A stretch of DNA of 64,000 nucleotides. It comes from Paraburkholderia tropica (GTDB lineage Bacteria > Pseudomonadota > Gammaproteobacteria > Burkholderiales > Burkholderiaceae). The stretch lies in the NCBI RefSeq assembly GCF_914484835.1, contig NZ_CAJZAR010000050.1, forward strand, positions 132 through 64,131. The letters run 5' to 3'. Both the position numbers and the translations under genes were made by a program. Shown piece by piece: positions 35,130 to 43,233 of the stretch. A model generated the notes under the pieces. It was given only the letters and a program-made list of their open reading frames with translations, ran no database searches and was not told the origin of the DNA. Each line of letters starts with the position of its first letter. Position 1 is the stretch's first letter.

Positions 35130-35308
35130 GCGGCACGTGAACAAGGTGCCTGGGCAGGACGTCTGAGCGGCCAGTTTGCGGACGCGCTTTCGAGCGTCCG
35201 GCGCATCACCGATCGCATTTGCACGGCGCTGTCGCAGCAAGCGCGGCTTGCGGCGGTGCGCACCGATTTCGCCTGCGCCCCGTTTTCTTCCTTACCCGAT
35301 CGGGCAAG

Positions 35309-35325
35309 GAGGCACGGGTCTTGCG
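35309..35325 (+). promoter_or_regulatory. Sigma-54 promoter for otsA
   Basis: GAGGCACG-N4-TTGCG keeps GGCACG and TTGC of the consensus with the exact 10-base GG-GC spacing; T before GG is replaced by A. The predicted start (about 35336) gives a 50-base leader. An inverted repeat GCAAGC-GCG-GCTTGC (35237-35251) is centred 92 bp upstream of that start. Confidence 0.65.
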
Positions 35326-35385
35326 TGCATACCCAAGGCATCGTCCCCGGACGCACGAAACAACGAAACAGGAGGGTTGGCCGCA

Positions 35386-36990
35386 ATGGGCAGACTGATC
35401 GTGGTATCGAATCGCGTGGCACCGACGCAAGAGGGCCGTCCCGCAGCAGGCGGGCTGGCGGTCGGCGTGCTCGACGCGCTCAAGGAAACCGGTGGCGTCT
35501 GGTTCGGCTGGAGCGGCGAGACCGTCTCGGAGCCGACGGAGCCGGTCATCGAGCAGCAGGGCAGCGTCACCTACGCGACGGTAGGACTCACCCGCCGTGA
35601 CTACGACCAGTACTACAAGGGTTTCTCGAACACGACCCTTTGGCCGACGTTCCACTACCGCAACGACCTCGCGCGCTACGAGCGTCAGGAGTACGGCGGC
35701 TATCTGCGCGTGAACGTCACGCTCGCGCGCCAGCTCAAGCCGCTGATCCAGCCCGACGACATCATCTGGGTTCACGACTATCACCTGATTCCGTTCGCGC
35801 GCTGCCTGCGCGATCTGGGCGTGAAGAACCCGATCGGCTTCTTCCTGCACATTCCGCTGCCGGTGCCGGAAGTGATGCGCTCGGTGCCGCCGCACGAAGA
35901 ACTGATGAAGTTCATGTGCCACTACGACGTGGTCGGCTTCCAGACCGACGCGGACCGTCAGGCGTTCCTCGACTACATCGAGCGCGGCGGCCACGGCACC
36001 GCGAGCGACGACGGCATGGTGCACGCGTGGGACCGCTTCCTGAAAGTGGGCACCTACCCGATCGGCATCTATCCCGACGTGATCGCGAAGTCGGCGGCGC
36101 AGTTCACCGACCGCAAGCCGGTGCGCAGCCTGCGCGACGCGATGCGCGGACGCAAGCTCATCATGAGCGTCGACCGTCTCGACTATTCGAAGGGGCTCGC
36201 GGAGCGCTTCCAGGCGTTCGAGCGCATGCTGCAAAACGGGCCGGGCTGGCATGGCCGTGTTTCGCTGTTGCAGATCGCGCCGCCGACGCGCTCCGACGTG
36301 CAGACCTATCAGACCATTCGCCGCAATCTCGAAGGCGAGGCCGGGCGCATCAACGGACGCTTCGCGCAGCTCGACTGGACGCCGATTCAATACCTCAACC
36401 GCAAGTACGAACGCAATCTGCTGATGGCGCTGTTCCGCCAGGCGCAGGTCGGCTATGTCGCGCCGCTGCGCGACGGCATGAACCTCGTCGCGAAGGAATA
36501 TGTGGCGTCGCAGAATCCCGATGATCCGGGCGTGCTGGTGCTCTCGCAGTTCGCGGGCGCGGCCGAGCAGTTGCCTGGCGCTTTGGTTGTGAATCCTTAC
36601 GATCTGAATCAGACCGCCGAGGCGCTCGAGCGCGCGCTCTCGATGCCGCACGCCGAGCGCCAGTCGCGCTACGAGGACATGATGGCGTCGATGCGCGAGA
36701 ACAATCTCTCGGTGTGGCGCGATACCTTCCTCGCCGATCTGCGCAGCGTGGCGACGGCGGCTTCGGTCACGGCCACGGCGAAGGCGCGCAGCGCCGCGCC
36801 GGTGGCGCCGGTTGCTTCGATCGCGCCGGTTTCGCCGCTTTCGCCGGTTTCTCCGGCTGCGACGATCAAGGCGGTGACGAAGCCCGCGCAGGCGGCGCAA
36901 GCCGACGCGCCCGCGAAAGCTGCGGTGAAGGCCGCGCCGCCGGTGGCATCGGCGTCCGCATCGGTGGTCGGCAAGGCGAAGGCGCAGTGA
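35386..36990 (+). CDS. otsA: Alpha,alpha-trehalose-6-phosphate synthase (GT20)
   Basis: A 534-aa glycosyltransferase joining UDP-glucose and glucose-6-phosphate to trehalose-6-phosphate, the first step to the stress sugar trehalose. GT20 motifs are present: SNRVAPTQEGRPAAGGLAVG at the N terminus, WVHDYHLIPFARCLR, SVDRLDYSKGLAERF, RDGMNLVAKEYVASQ and LSQFAGAAEQL. The catalytic core ends near residue 462, and a 70-residue Ala/Pro/Val/Lys-rich tail follows that E. coli OtsA lacks. ATG at 35386 has GGAGGG nine bases before. No otsB phosphatase gene is adjacent. Regulation from a sigma-54 promoter upstream is inferred. Confidence 0.95.
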   Translation: MGRLIVVSNRVAPTQEGRPAAGGLAVGVLDALKETGGVWFGWSGETVSEPTEPVIEQQGSVTYATVGLTRRDYDQYYKGFSNTTLWPTFHYRNDLARYERQEYGGYLRVNVTLARQLKPLIQPDDIIWVHDYHLIPFARCLRDLGVKNPIGFFLHIPLPVPEVMRSVPPHEELMKFMCHYDVVGFQTDADRQAFLDYIERGGHGTASDDGMVHAWDRFLKVGTYPIGIYPDVIAKSAAQFTDRKPVRSLRDAMRGRKLIMSVDRLDYSKGLAERFQAFERMLQNGPGWHGRVSLLQIAPPTRSDVQTYQTIRRNLEGEAGRINGRFAQLDWTPIQYLNRKYERNLLMALFRQAQVGYVAPLRDGMNLVAKEYVASQNPDDPGVLVLSQFAGAAEQLPGALVVNPYDLNQTAEALERALSMPHAERQSRYEDMMASMRENNLSVWRDTFLADLRSVATAASVTATAKARSAAPVAPVASIAPVSPLSPVSPAATIKAVTKPAQAAQADAPAKAAVKAAPPVASASASVVGKAKAQ

Positions 36991-37035
36991 TGGCGATGCG
37001 CGTCGTCGTCACGCGTTAGCGTTCGCGGCGCGGCG

Positions 37036-37057
37036 TCCCGATATCGCGATATCGGGA
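37036..37057. other. Perfect 22-bp palindrome after otsA
   Basis: TCCCGATATC followed by GC and GATATCGGGA-type sequence reads the same on both strands across all 22 bp, with no spacer. It lies 46 bp after the otsA stop and before the terminator. It could be a protein-binding site or part of the transcript end. Confidence 0.7.
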
Positions 37058-37080
37058 CTTACGGCACACGGTTCACCCCC

Positions 37081-37107
37081 CGGCGGCTTTCGAGCCGCCG
37101 TTTTTTT
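37081..37107 (+). terminator. Terminator of otsA
   Basis: CGGCGGCT and AGCCGCCG pair around a stable TTCG tetraloop and are followed by TTTTTTT. Confidence 0.94.
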
Positions 37108-37132
37108 GCGCGCGCCGATGCACAGGCCCCGC

Positions 37133-37690
37133 TCAGGCGCGCTGTACGCCCGCTTCGGCGAACGGATGCGGCGCGACCGTCGGATCGAAATCCGCCCAGT
37201 GGCCGCCGTGCCATTGGCCCGAGGCGCGCTCGATATCGTCGGCGCCTGCTTCGCGCAGCACGTCGGCGGCGACGGTCTGGTTATCGGGGCTCACGTGGAC
37301 GGTGAGCAGCACGCCCGACTGGCGCGTCTCGTGATGCACGCGCTCCTCGTGCTCGCTCGCGCGGTGCCAGCCCGAGCCGATGCGCGCGCCGAGCCACGCG
37401 CCCACGCCCGCCGCGATCACCACCGAGGGCAGCGACGCCGACAGCAGCGCGCCGAACAGCGCGACGCCCGCCACGGCGCCGGCGACCGCGCCCAGCGTGA
37501 GATTGCGTATTCGATGCGGCGGCGCGGCCGCGACGGCCACGGGATGCGGCGTGTGGCGCGCGTGCTGTCCGCGCGGATTGACGAAGAACAGGTTGACGTC
37601 TTCTTCGACGAAGCCGCGCGCGAACAGCTTTTCGGCGACGGTTTCGGCGGCGGGGAAGGTCGTGAAGCGCCCGGCGACGATCAGTGACAT
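37133..37690 (-). CDS. Membrane-associated protein with glycine-zipper segment
   Basis: A 185-aa protein; ATG 37690 follows AAGGGGG at good spacing. The N-terminal part (MSLIVAGRFTTFPAAETVAEKLFARGF) and the C-terminal part (GVLLTVHVSPDNQTVAADVLREAGADDIE) look like small alpha/beta domains of the kind found in general-stress or flavin-free DUF1269-type proteins. Between them are two Gly/Ala-rich membrane segments (TLGAVAGAVAGVALFGALL and VVIAAGVGAWLGARIG). The layout matches stress-related membrane proteins that sense or buffer envelope change. Function is unknown. It is convergent with otsA. Confidence 0.78.
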   Translation of the reverse strand: MSLIVAGRFTTFPAAETVAEKLFARGFVEEDVNLFFVNPRGQHARHTPHPVAVAAAPPHRIRNLTLGAVAGAVAGVALFGALLSASLPSVVIAAGVGAWLGARIGSGWHRASEHEERVHHETRQSGVLLTVHVSPDNQTVAADVLREAGADDIERASGQWHGGHWADFDPTVAPHPFAEAGVQRA

Positions 37691-37854
37691 GGGCATCCCC
37701 CTTGTGCAAGGTTGACCCACTGAAGGAACGCGCGCCGCGCGTGCGGCGCGCCGTAATCCCATGTTAGTGCGTGCTTTTGAGAAGCGTGAGCCGATCGACG
37801 CGTGCGCTGCGGATTGCCTCGGTCGTCACTGCCTCTGCCACCCGGGTCGCTACC

Positions 37855-39297
37855 TCAGCCGCGCAGGCGCGCGTTGCGCTGCGGCACGAGCCGCATCAGG
37901 CTGACGACGGCGGCCACGGCGGAAAACGCCGTCGCCACGTAGAGCGCGAGCGCCGGTCCGTGCTGCGGCGCGACGCCGAAGATCAGCGCGACCAGCGCCG
38001 CGCCGAGCGTCTGTCCCGTGAGCCGCGCGGTGCCGAGCATGCCACTCGCGCCGCCGCTGCGTTCGCGCGGCGCGGACGAGAGAATCTGCCGGTTGTTGGG
38101 CGACTGGAAAATGCCGAAGCCCGCGCCGCACAGCGCCATGCGCCAGCCGATCTCGAACACCGTCGGATGCGCGCCGAGCGTCGCGAGCGACAGCAGCCCG
38201 AGCGCGAACAACGCGAGCCCCACGCCGCCGAGCATGCCGGCCGGATAGCGGTCGGACAGCCAGCCCGCGAGCGGCGCCGCGCCGATGATCACGAGCGGCC
38301 AGGGCGTCATCAGAAAGCCGGTATCGACCTGCGAGAAGCCGAACGCGTCCTGCAACATGAACGGCAGCGCCACGAACGCGAGCATCTGCGCGCAGAACGA
38401 GCACACCGAGGTGCTGATCGAGAGCGCGAACACCGGATTGGCGAGCAGATCGACGGGCAACAGCGGCGCGGGCTGCGTGAGCTGGCGGCGCACGAAGAAC
38501 CAGCCGACCACGAGCGCGCCCGTGAGTTCGGCGGCGATCCATATGAGGTTCTCGCCGTGGCCGAAACCGTCGACGGCGAAGATCAGGAGACCGAACACGA
38601 TGGCGTTGAACACCGCGCTGATGTAGTCGTAGGGCGCCGGATGGCCTTCGTTCATCGGCAGCGCGCGCAGGCCGAGCACGAGGGCGGCGATGCCGATCGG
38701 CACGTTGATCGCGAACAGCCACGGCCACGAGGCGATGGCGAGCACGCCCGACGCGAGCGTCGGGCCGACCGCCGAGGCCACGGCGACCACCATCGCGTTG
38801 ATCGCCACGCCGCGTCCGAGCTGCGTGCGCGGATAGATCATGCGCACGAGCGCGGTGTTCACGCTCATGATGCCCGCGCCGCCGAAGCCCTGGATCATGC
38901 GTGCGAGCGCGAGCTGCGTCAGCGTGCCCGCGAGTGCGCAGCCGAGCGAGGCGACGGTGAACAGCGCGAGACCGGCCAGATAAACGCGCTTGTAGCCGAT
39001 GCGGTCGCCGAGCGAGGCGAGCGGCAGGAGCGAGATCGTCACCGAAAGCTGGTAGGCGTTGACGATCCAGATCGAGCTGGCCGCGCTCGCGCGCAGATCG
39101 TGCGCGATGGTCGGCAGCGCGACGTTGGCGATCGCGCCGTCGAGCACCGCGAGCGTGATGCCGAGCGCGACCACGAGGATCGCGTAATAGCGTTGGGGAA
39201 AGGGCAGGCCGGATTCGGCGTCGTCGTCGGCGGCGTTGTGGAGGGTGGGCGCGTCGGGCGCGCGCGATGTGGCGGCGTGTTGCGTGGTGATGGGCAT
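37855..39297 (-). CDS. MFS drug/metabolite efflux transporter, DHA2 (14-helix) family
   Basis: A 480-aa protein with about 14 membrane helices. The DHA2 signature in helix 1 (AVLDGAIANVALPTIAHDL), motif A region (LGDRIGYKRVYL) and motif C-like segment (GPTLASGVLAIASWPWLFAINVPIG) are clear. Such pumps expel drugs, dyes or amino acids using the proton gradient. ATG at 39297 is chosen by sequence; ATG 39321 is possible, and neither has a good ribosome binding site. The gene stands alone, 76 bp downstream of the PEBP gene on the same strand. Confidence 0.9.
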   Translation of the reverse strand: MPITTQHAATSRAPDAPTLHNAADDDAESGLPFPQRYYAILVVALGITLAVLDGAIANVALPTIAHDLRASAASSIWIVNAYQLSVTISLLPLASLGDRIGYKRVYLAGLALFTVASLGCALAGTLTQLALARMIQGFGGAGIMSVNTALVRMIYPRTQLGRGVAINAMVVAVASAVGPTLASGVLAIASWPWLFAINVPIGIAALVLGLRALPMNEGHPAPYDYISAVFNAIVFGLLIFAVDGFGHGENLIWIAAELTGALVVGWFFVRRQLTQPAPLLPVDLLANPVFALSISTSVCSFCAQMLAFVALPFMLQDAFGFSQVDTGFLMTPWPLVIIGAAPLAGWLSDRYPAGMLGGVGLALFALGLLSLATLGAHPTVFEIGWRMALCGAGFGIFQSPNNRQILSSAPRERSGGASGMLGTARLTGQTLGAALVALIFGVAPQHGPALALYVATAFSAVAAVVSLMRLVPQRNARLRG

Positions 39298-39373
39298 CGA
39301 TACAAGGGCGGCGCGCAGCATGCTCGCGCGCCGCCGGCGGGTGCGTGGGCGATCGGCGTGCGTTGATGCGCGC

Positions 39374-39877
39374 CTATTTCAGTTCGTAGAGCCCGACGTA
39401 AGTCGTCGAGTCGATTTCGTTCAGGTGCGTCATGAAGCGCGCGACCGCGTTGGTGGTCTCGGGCGTGACGGGCAGTTGCGCCGCCTTCAGCGCGTGCACG
39501 CGGAAGATGTAGCGGTGCGGCTTGTCTCCGCGCGGCGGCGCCGCGCCGCCGAAGCCGACCGTGCCGTAGTCGTTGCGCATCTGCACGGCGCCTTGCGGCA
39601 GCAGGCTGCCGTCGGGCTTGCCCGCGTTGCGCGCGAGCGAGCGCACGTCGGGCGGGATGTTGACCACGACCCAGTGCCAGAAACCGCTGCCCGTGGGCGC
39701 GTCGGGATCGTAGACGGTGAGGGCGAAGCTTTGCGTGTCGGCGGGCGGCGTGTCCCATTGCAGCGCGGGCGAGACGTTGTCGCCATCGACGCCGAAGGCT
39801 CGATCGTCGAACTCCTGCGCCTTCGGCATGAAGCCGTTACTCGGAAAATCGTCGGACCAGAGTCGAAAATCAGCCAT
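39374..39877 (-). CDS. YbhB/YbcL-family PEBP (Raf kinase inhibitor-like) protein
   Basis: A 167-aa cytoplasmic protein. The PEBP ligand-pocket motifs are visible: SPALQWDTPPADTQSFALTVYDPDAP and FWHWVVVNIPPDVRSL, followed by YGTVGFGGAAPPRGDKPHRYIFRVHAL. Bacterial members bind small anionic ligands; the cellular role is not known. AGGAGG lies 8 bases before ATG at 39877. It precedes the DHA2 efflux gene and may be cotranscribed with it. Confidence 0.92.
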   Translation of the reverse strand: MADFRLWSDDFPSNGFMPKAQEFDDRAFGVDGDNVSPALQWDTPPADTQSFALTVYDPDAPTGSGFWHWVVVNIPPDVRSLARNAGKPDGSLLPQGAVQMRNDYGTVGFGGAAPPRGDKPHRYIFRVHALKAAQLPVTPETTNAVARFMTHLNEIDSTTYVGLYELK

Positions 39878-40030
39878 CGGTTGCCTCCTTTTCGTGGGTT
39901 CTTGGTCTTGAACAGGATGCGGCGGACCGGCGCGAGGGCGCGACGCCACGCAGCCTGCCGATCCAGTTTAGCACCGCGTCGCGCGGCGGCTTGCCGCAAC
40001 GTCGCCCCTGCGCGCGCCATCGTGCACGCC

Positions 40031-40480
40031 TCACGCGCGCGCTTCGAACCACGCGCCTTGTCCGCTCTCCAGCCACGCCGCGAGCCGGTCGACGACGCCC
40101 TGCGGATCCTGCGCCGCGCCGCGCAACGCGCACTCCCAGATCACGGCCACGCGCCAGCCCTGGGCGGCGAGCGCGGCGATGGCTTTGGCGTCGTTGGCGC
40201 GGTTGCGGCCGATCTTGTCGCGCCAGAACTCGGGGCGCGTGGCGGGCCACTTGAATAGCGCGCAGTCGTGGCCGTGCCAGAAGCAGCCGTGCACGAACAC
40301 GGCGGCGCGGTAACGCGGCAGGACGATGTCGGGGCGGCCCGGCAGCTCGCGCACGTCGAGGCGAAAGCGAAAGCCGCGCCGGTGCAGCAGGCTGCGGATC
40401 AGGATTTCCGGCTTCGTGTTGCGCCCGCGAATGCCGGACATCATCCGGCTTCGGGTGGCGGCATCCACGACGTCGACCAT
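40031..40480 (-). CDS. vsr: Very short patch repair endonuclease
   Basis: A 149-aa enzyme that nicks 5' of T in T:G mismatches that arise when 5-methylcytosine deaminates in CC(A/T)GG. Vsr features: RSRMMSGIRGRNTKPEILIRSLLH at the N terminus, the catalytic Asp in GRPDIVLPRYRAAVFVHGCFW and zinc/metal-near HGHDC, and the WRVAVIWECAL strand. It lies 34 bp downstream of dcm on the same strand, the classic dcm-vsr pair, and repairs the damage caused by that methylase. Confidence 0.95.
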   Translation of the reverse strand: MVDVVDAATRSRMMSGIRGRNTKPEILIRSLLHRRGFRFRLDVRELPGRPDIVLPRYRAAVFVHGCFWHGHDCALFKWPATRPEFWRDKIGRNRANDAKAIAALAAQGWRVAVIWECALRGAAQDPQGVVDRLAAWLESGQGAWFEARA

Positions 40481-40514
40481 GCGGATTCGTCCTGGCGTGC
40501 GTGCGAAGGTCCGC

Positions 40515-41960
40515 TCAGGCCGAGGCGGCGGCTTCGGCGGAGGCGGGGGAAGACGCTCGCGCGCGGCGGTGGGCGGCTTTCACGACGGGTTCGGCGGCGG
40601 GTTGGGCGGCGGTATCGACCGCGGCCTGCGTGGCCGATTTGGCCGCCTTCTTCGCCGCACGCTTGCCGGCGGGGGCCTTCGCGAGCAGCGCGTCGAGATG
40701 CGGCATCATCGTGCGCGCCACTTCGCGCATCACCGGCATCACCACGCTGTTGCCGAACTGGCGATACGCCTGGGTGTCGCTGACGGTAATGCGGAACGTG
40801 TCGGGAAAGCCCATCAGGCGTGCGCACTCGCGCGGCGTCAGGCGGCGCGGACGCAGCCCTTCGCCCTGATGCACGAGGATCTCGCTGCCGTCCTTGTGAT
40901 AGCGCGCCGACAGCGTGCGCGTGACGCTCTCGGGAAACGCGAGGCCGTATCCAAAACCGTTGCCCGCCGCGCGATGCTTTTCGGCGTATTGCTGGAGATA
41001 GGCCCAGAGTCCCGGCGTCAGCGTGTATTTCGGCTGCACGCGGCGCGCGGTGTGATCGAAAAAGCGCTCGCCGTCCCACGGCAGGACGGGCTCGCTGCCG
41101 TCGGTGCGATGCAGGATCGAGGCGAGGCGCGGTCCGTCCTCGGGCAGGCCGAGCGCGTCCCACGAAAACGAAGTCGGCTCGCGAAACCCGGCGATGATGA
41201 TGCGCTCGCGATGCTGCGGCGTGAAATGACGGCCGTCGATCACGCGGTAATGCACGTCGTAGCCCAGTTCGTCGCGCAGCACCTGAAGGATCACGTCGAA
41301 GGTGCGGCCCTTGTCGTGTGACAGCAGGTTCTTGACGTTCTCCAGCAGAAAGGCGGCGGGCCGCTTTTCGGCGATGATGCGCGCGACGTCGAAAAAGAGC
41401 GTGCCTTGCGTGGTGCACTCGAAACCGTGCGGACGGCCGAGCGCGTTCTTCTTCGAGACGCCCGCGATCGAGAACGGCTGGCACGGAAAGCCCGCGAGCA
41501 GGACATCGTGATCGGGCACGTCGGCGGCCTCGAATGCGGTGATGTCGCCGACGAAGGCGTGGCCTTCGGCATCGGTTTGCGCGTAGTTCTCGAGATAGGT
41601 CTTCTTCGAGAACGGATTCCACTCGCTCGTCATGACGCAGCGTCCGCCGTGCGCCTCGAAGCCCATGCGGATGCCGCCGATGCCCGCGAACAGGTCGACG
41701 AAACGAAAGCGCGCCGGTGCGGCGCTGGCGTCCGAGGCGGCGCTCCTGACGGGTTCGGCGCTGCGCAGCAGTTCGCGCAGCGCGGCTTCGAGCATGGCGG
41801 GGCAAGGCGTTTCGCCTTTTTCCCACCGGCGCACGGTCTTGACGTCCTTGCCGACATGGGCGGCGATCTGCTGCTGCGTGAAGCGCTGACGTGCCTGCGC
41901 TAGCAGGTCTCGCGGTTGGGCCGGGTGCACGAAGTCCTCTCTGGGTATTTTGGCGGACAT
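40515..41960 (-). CDS. dcm: DNA (cytosine-5-)-methyltransferase, Dcm type
   Basis: A 481-aa m5C methylase. Residues about 15-50 are a helix-turn-helix (TQQQIAAHVGKDVKTVRRWE). Motif I VDLFAGIGGIRMGFE, motif IV GFPCQPFSIAGVSKKN (nucleophile Cys), motif VI LLENVKNLLSHDKG, motif VIII PQHRERI, recognition segment GNGFGYG and TRTLSARYHKDGSEIL, and motif X SDTQAYRQFGNSVV follow. These blocks are close to the E. coli Dcm I remember, so CC(A/T)GG is the expected target. A 50-residue Lys/Ala-rich tail (KRAAKKAAKS) resembles histone-like tails. No restriction enzyme gene is near. ATG 41960 is chosen; its ribosome binding site is weak. Confidence 0.94.
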   Translation of the reverse strand: MSAKIPREDFVHPAQPRDLLAQARQRFTQQQIAAHVGKDVKTVRRWEKGETPCPAMLEAALRELLRSAEPVRSAASDASAAPARFRFVDLFAGIGGIRMGFEAHGGRCVMTSEWNPFSKKTYLENYAQTDAEGHAFVGDITAFEAADVPDHDVLLAGFPCQPFSIAGVSKKNALGRPHGFECTTQGTLFFDVARIIAEKRPAAFLLENVKNLLSHDKGRTFDVILQVLRDELGYDVHYRVIDGRHFTPQHRERIIIAGFREPTSFSWDALGLPEDGPRLASILHRTDGSEPVLPWDGERFFDHTARRVQPKYTLTPGLWAYLQQYAEKHRAAGNGFGYGLAFPESVTRTLSARYHKDGSEILVHQGEGLRPRRLTPRECARLMGFPDTFRITVSDTQAYRQFGNSVVMPVMREVARTMMPHLDALLAKAPAGKRAAKKAAKSATQAAVDTAAQPAAEPVVKAAHRRARASSPASAEAAASA

Positions 41961-42083
41961 TATGACCGATGGTCGACCCGCGGCACCAGGATTTCCGGGC
42001 ACGATCACGCAGACGCGTGCGCGCCACGCTTGTGACGTGGCGGCATTGCGGCGGATTTGCCGCGGCGCGTATTCGTGAAGCAG

Positions 42084-42153
42084 CGCGAAAAGCCGCGAAA
42101 AATCGCGGGAAAACGGCGAAAAACGGTGGAAATCGGTGAAAAACAGCGCGAAG
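42084..42153. repeat. 7 x 10-bp repeat with phased A-tracts upstream of dcm
   Basis: Units CGCGAAAAGC, CGCGAAAAAT, CGCGGGAAAA, CGGCGAAAAA, CGGTGGAAAT, CGGTGAAAAA and CAGCGCGAAG follow without gaps. A-runs of 3-5 recur every 10 bp, in phase with the helix, which predicts intrinsic DNA bending about 125-190 bp upstream of the dcm start. Confidence 0.88.
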
Positions 42154-42179
42154 CGCTGGCAGCCGTGAAGACGCGCGGA

Positions 42180-42479
42180 TCAGTGGCGCGCGGCGATGCC
42201 GATGATCTGCTTGGCGGCCACGGCGGCGGACGTCTCGGCGTTCAGTTCGTGGAGATCGAGCTGGATCAGCAGACTGTCGATCTTGGCGAGCTGGCCTTTG
42301 TTGACGTGGCCGGTGTCGAGCAGCCGGTGCAGGCGCGAGCGCCAATAGGTGACGGGGAGGATCGGGCCGCCGAAATCGCCCGAAAGCGAAAGCGGCATGA
42401 CGCGCCGAATGTGCGCAATGTCCTGGTCGATGAGATTCGACATCAGGTGGCCGGCCGGGAGGGGACGTGTCGTGTCCAT
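42180..42479 (-). CDS. Hypothetical protein, 99 aa
   Basis: Soluble, mostly helical protein. A short N-terminal part (MDTTRPLPAGHL) leads to LIDQDIAHIRRVMPLSL, a Gly/Pro turn, then a tight helical segment (YWRSRLHRLLDTGHVNKGQLAKIDSLLIQLDLHEL). An internal ATG at 42443 is an alternative start. No good ribosome binding site is seen for either. It shows normal codon use and a coherent amphipathic pattern, so it is probably real. Family not recognised. Confidence 0.55.
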   Translation of the reverse strand: MDTTRPLPAGHLMSNLIDQDIAHIRRVMPLSLSGDFGGPILPVTYWRSRLHRLLDTGHVNKGQLAKIDSLLIQLDLHELNAETSAAVAAKQIIGIAARH

Positions 42480-42556
42480 GTCCGAAGATTACGACAGTTC
42501 CGACCCTAACTTAAGGGTCGCATGTCCCGGTATTTACCCTAATGCGCGCGCCGCGC

Positions 42557-42646
42557 TCAGCCGAGAATCAGCATGGCCAGCGAGGACGCGACCATCGTCG
42601 CGAGCGCGGCGATCAAGGCGAATACATACCGGGACGTCATGATCAT
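42557..42646 (-). CDS. Very small single-span membrane protein, 29 aa
   Basis: MIMTSRYVFALIAALATM and a further hydrophobic stretch ending in LG form one membrane helix over nearly the whole chain. AAGGAG lies just upstream; start at 42640 (second ATG, 9 bases from the box) gives 27 aa with better spacing. Such peptides are usually missed by annotation. Similar small hydrophobic peptides act as subunits or regulators of membrane complexes. Function unknown. Confidence 0.5.
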   Translation of the reverse strand: MIMTSRYVFALIAALATMVASSLAMLILG

Positions 42647-42747
42647 GGTCTCCTTTTCGTGCTGGAGACCATCGTAGGCGAAGCCGCGCCGCGTGACCGT
42701 TAACAATTGACAAACCGCTGTCAGAACTCGCGCGCGGCGTCGTGCGC

Positions 42748-43035
42748 TTATTCCTCGGGCGTGTCGGACGTGTCCGCTTCGACCGGCGCCGGGCCTTGCG
42801 CCGCGCCTTCGAGGAAGCGGCGCGTCGCCTCGAACGAAGCGAGCATCTGCTCGGGCCAGGGCGTTTGCAGCATCACGGCCTGATGGTTTTCGAACGCCGA
42901 GTTCAGCAGCTTCACGAGTTCGGGCGAACTCAGATGGCGCAGCAGCACGCTCACGGCGATCGCGGTGGCCTGGCTCGCGCCGGCCGTCTGCAGTTCCGAA
43001 TGGGTGAGGGCGGCGACTTGCTTGTGGATGTCCAT
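42748..43035 (-). CDS. Hypothetical acidic protein, 95 aa
   Basis: A soluble helical protein (VAALTHSELQTAGASQATAI, VSVLLRHLSSPELVKLLNSAF, EQMLASFEATRRFLEG) with an acidic disordered tail (EADTSDTPEE). An AGG element lies about 13 bases before ATG, so initiation is not strong. It is read in the same direction as the neighbouring small genes, about 100 bp from the 29-aa peptide gene. I do not recognise a family. The coherent helix pattern and genome-typical codon use favour a real gene. Confidence 0.62.
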   Translation of the reverse strand: MDIHKQVAALTHSELQTAGASQATAIAVSVLLRHLSSPELVKLLNSAFENHQAVMLQTPWPEQMLASFEATRRFLEGAAQGPAPVEADTSDTPEE

Positions 43036-43233
43036 GGTGAATCTGCCTGGAAAAAATTAAACGCGGTGGAGGCGAAATGGGCGCGCCAGCGCCAACGCAA
43101 TCCGTAGCCAGCACGACGAAATGGAAACGCCGAGGGCGGCGGATGGGGCAAGAGCGGAAAACGGCGCGCAGGACGCGTGCCGCGGGAAACGGTGCGGACG
43201 GCGCAAGCGAGGCGAACGGTCTCGCGCGTGGGC

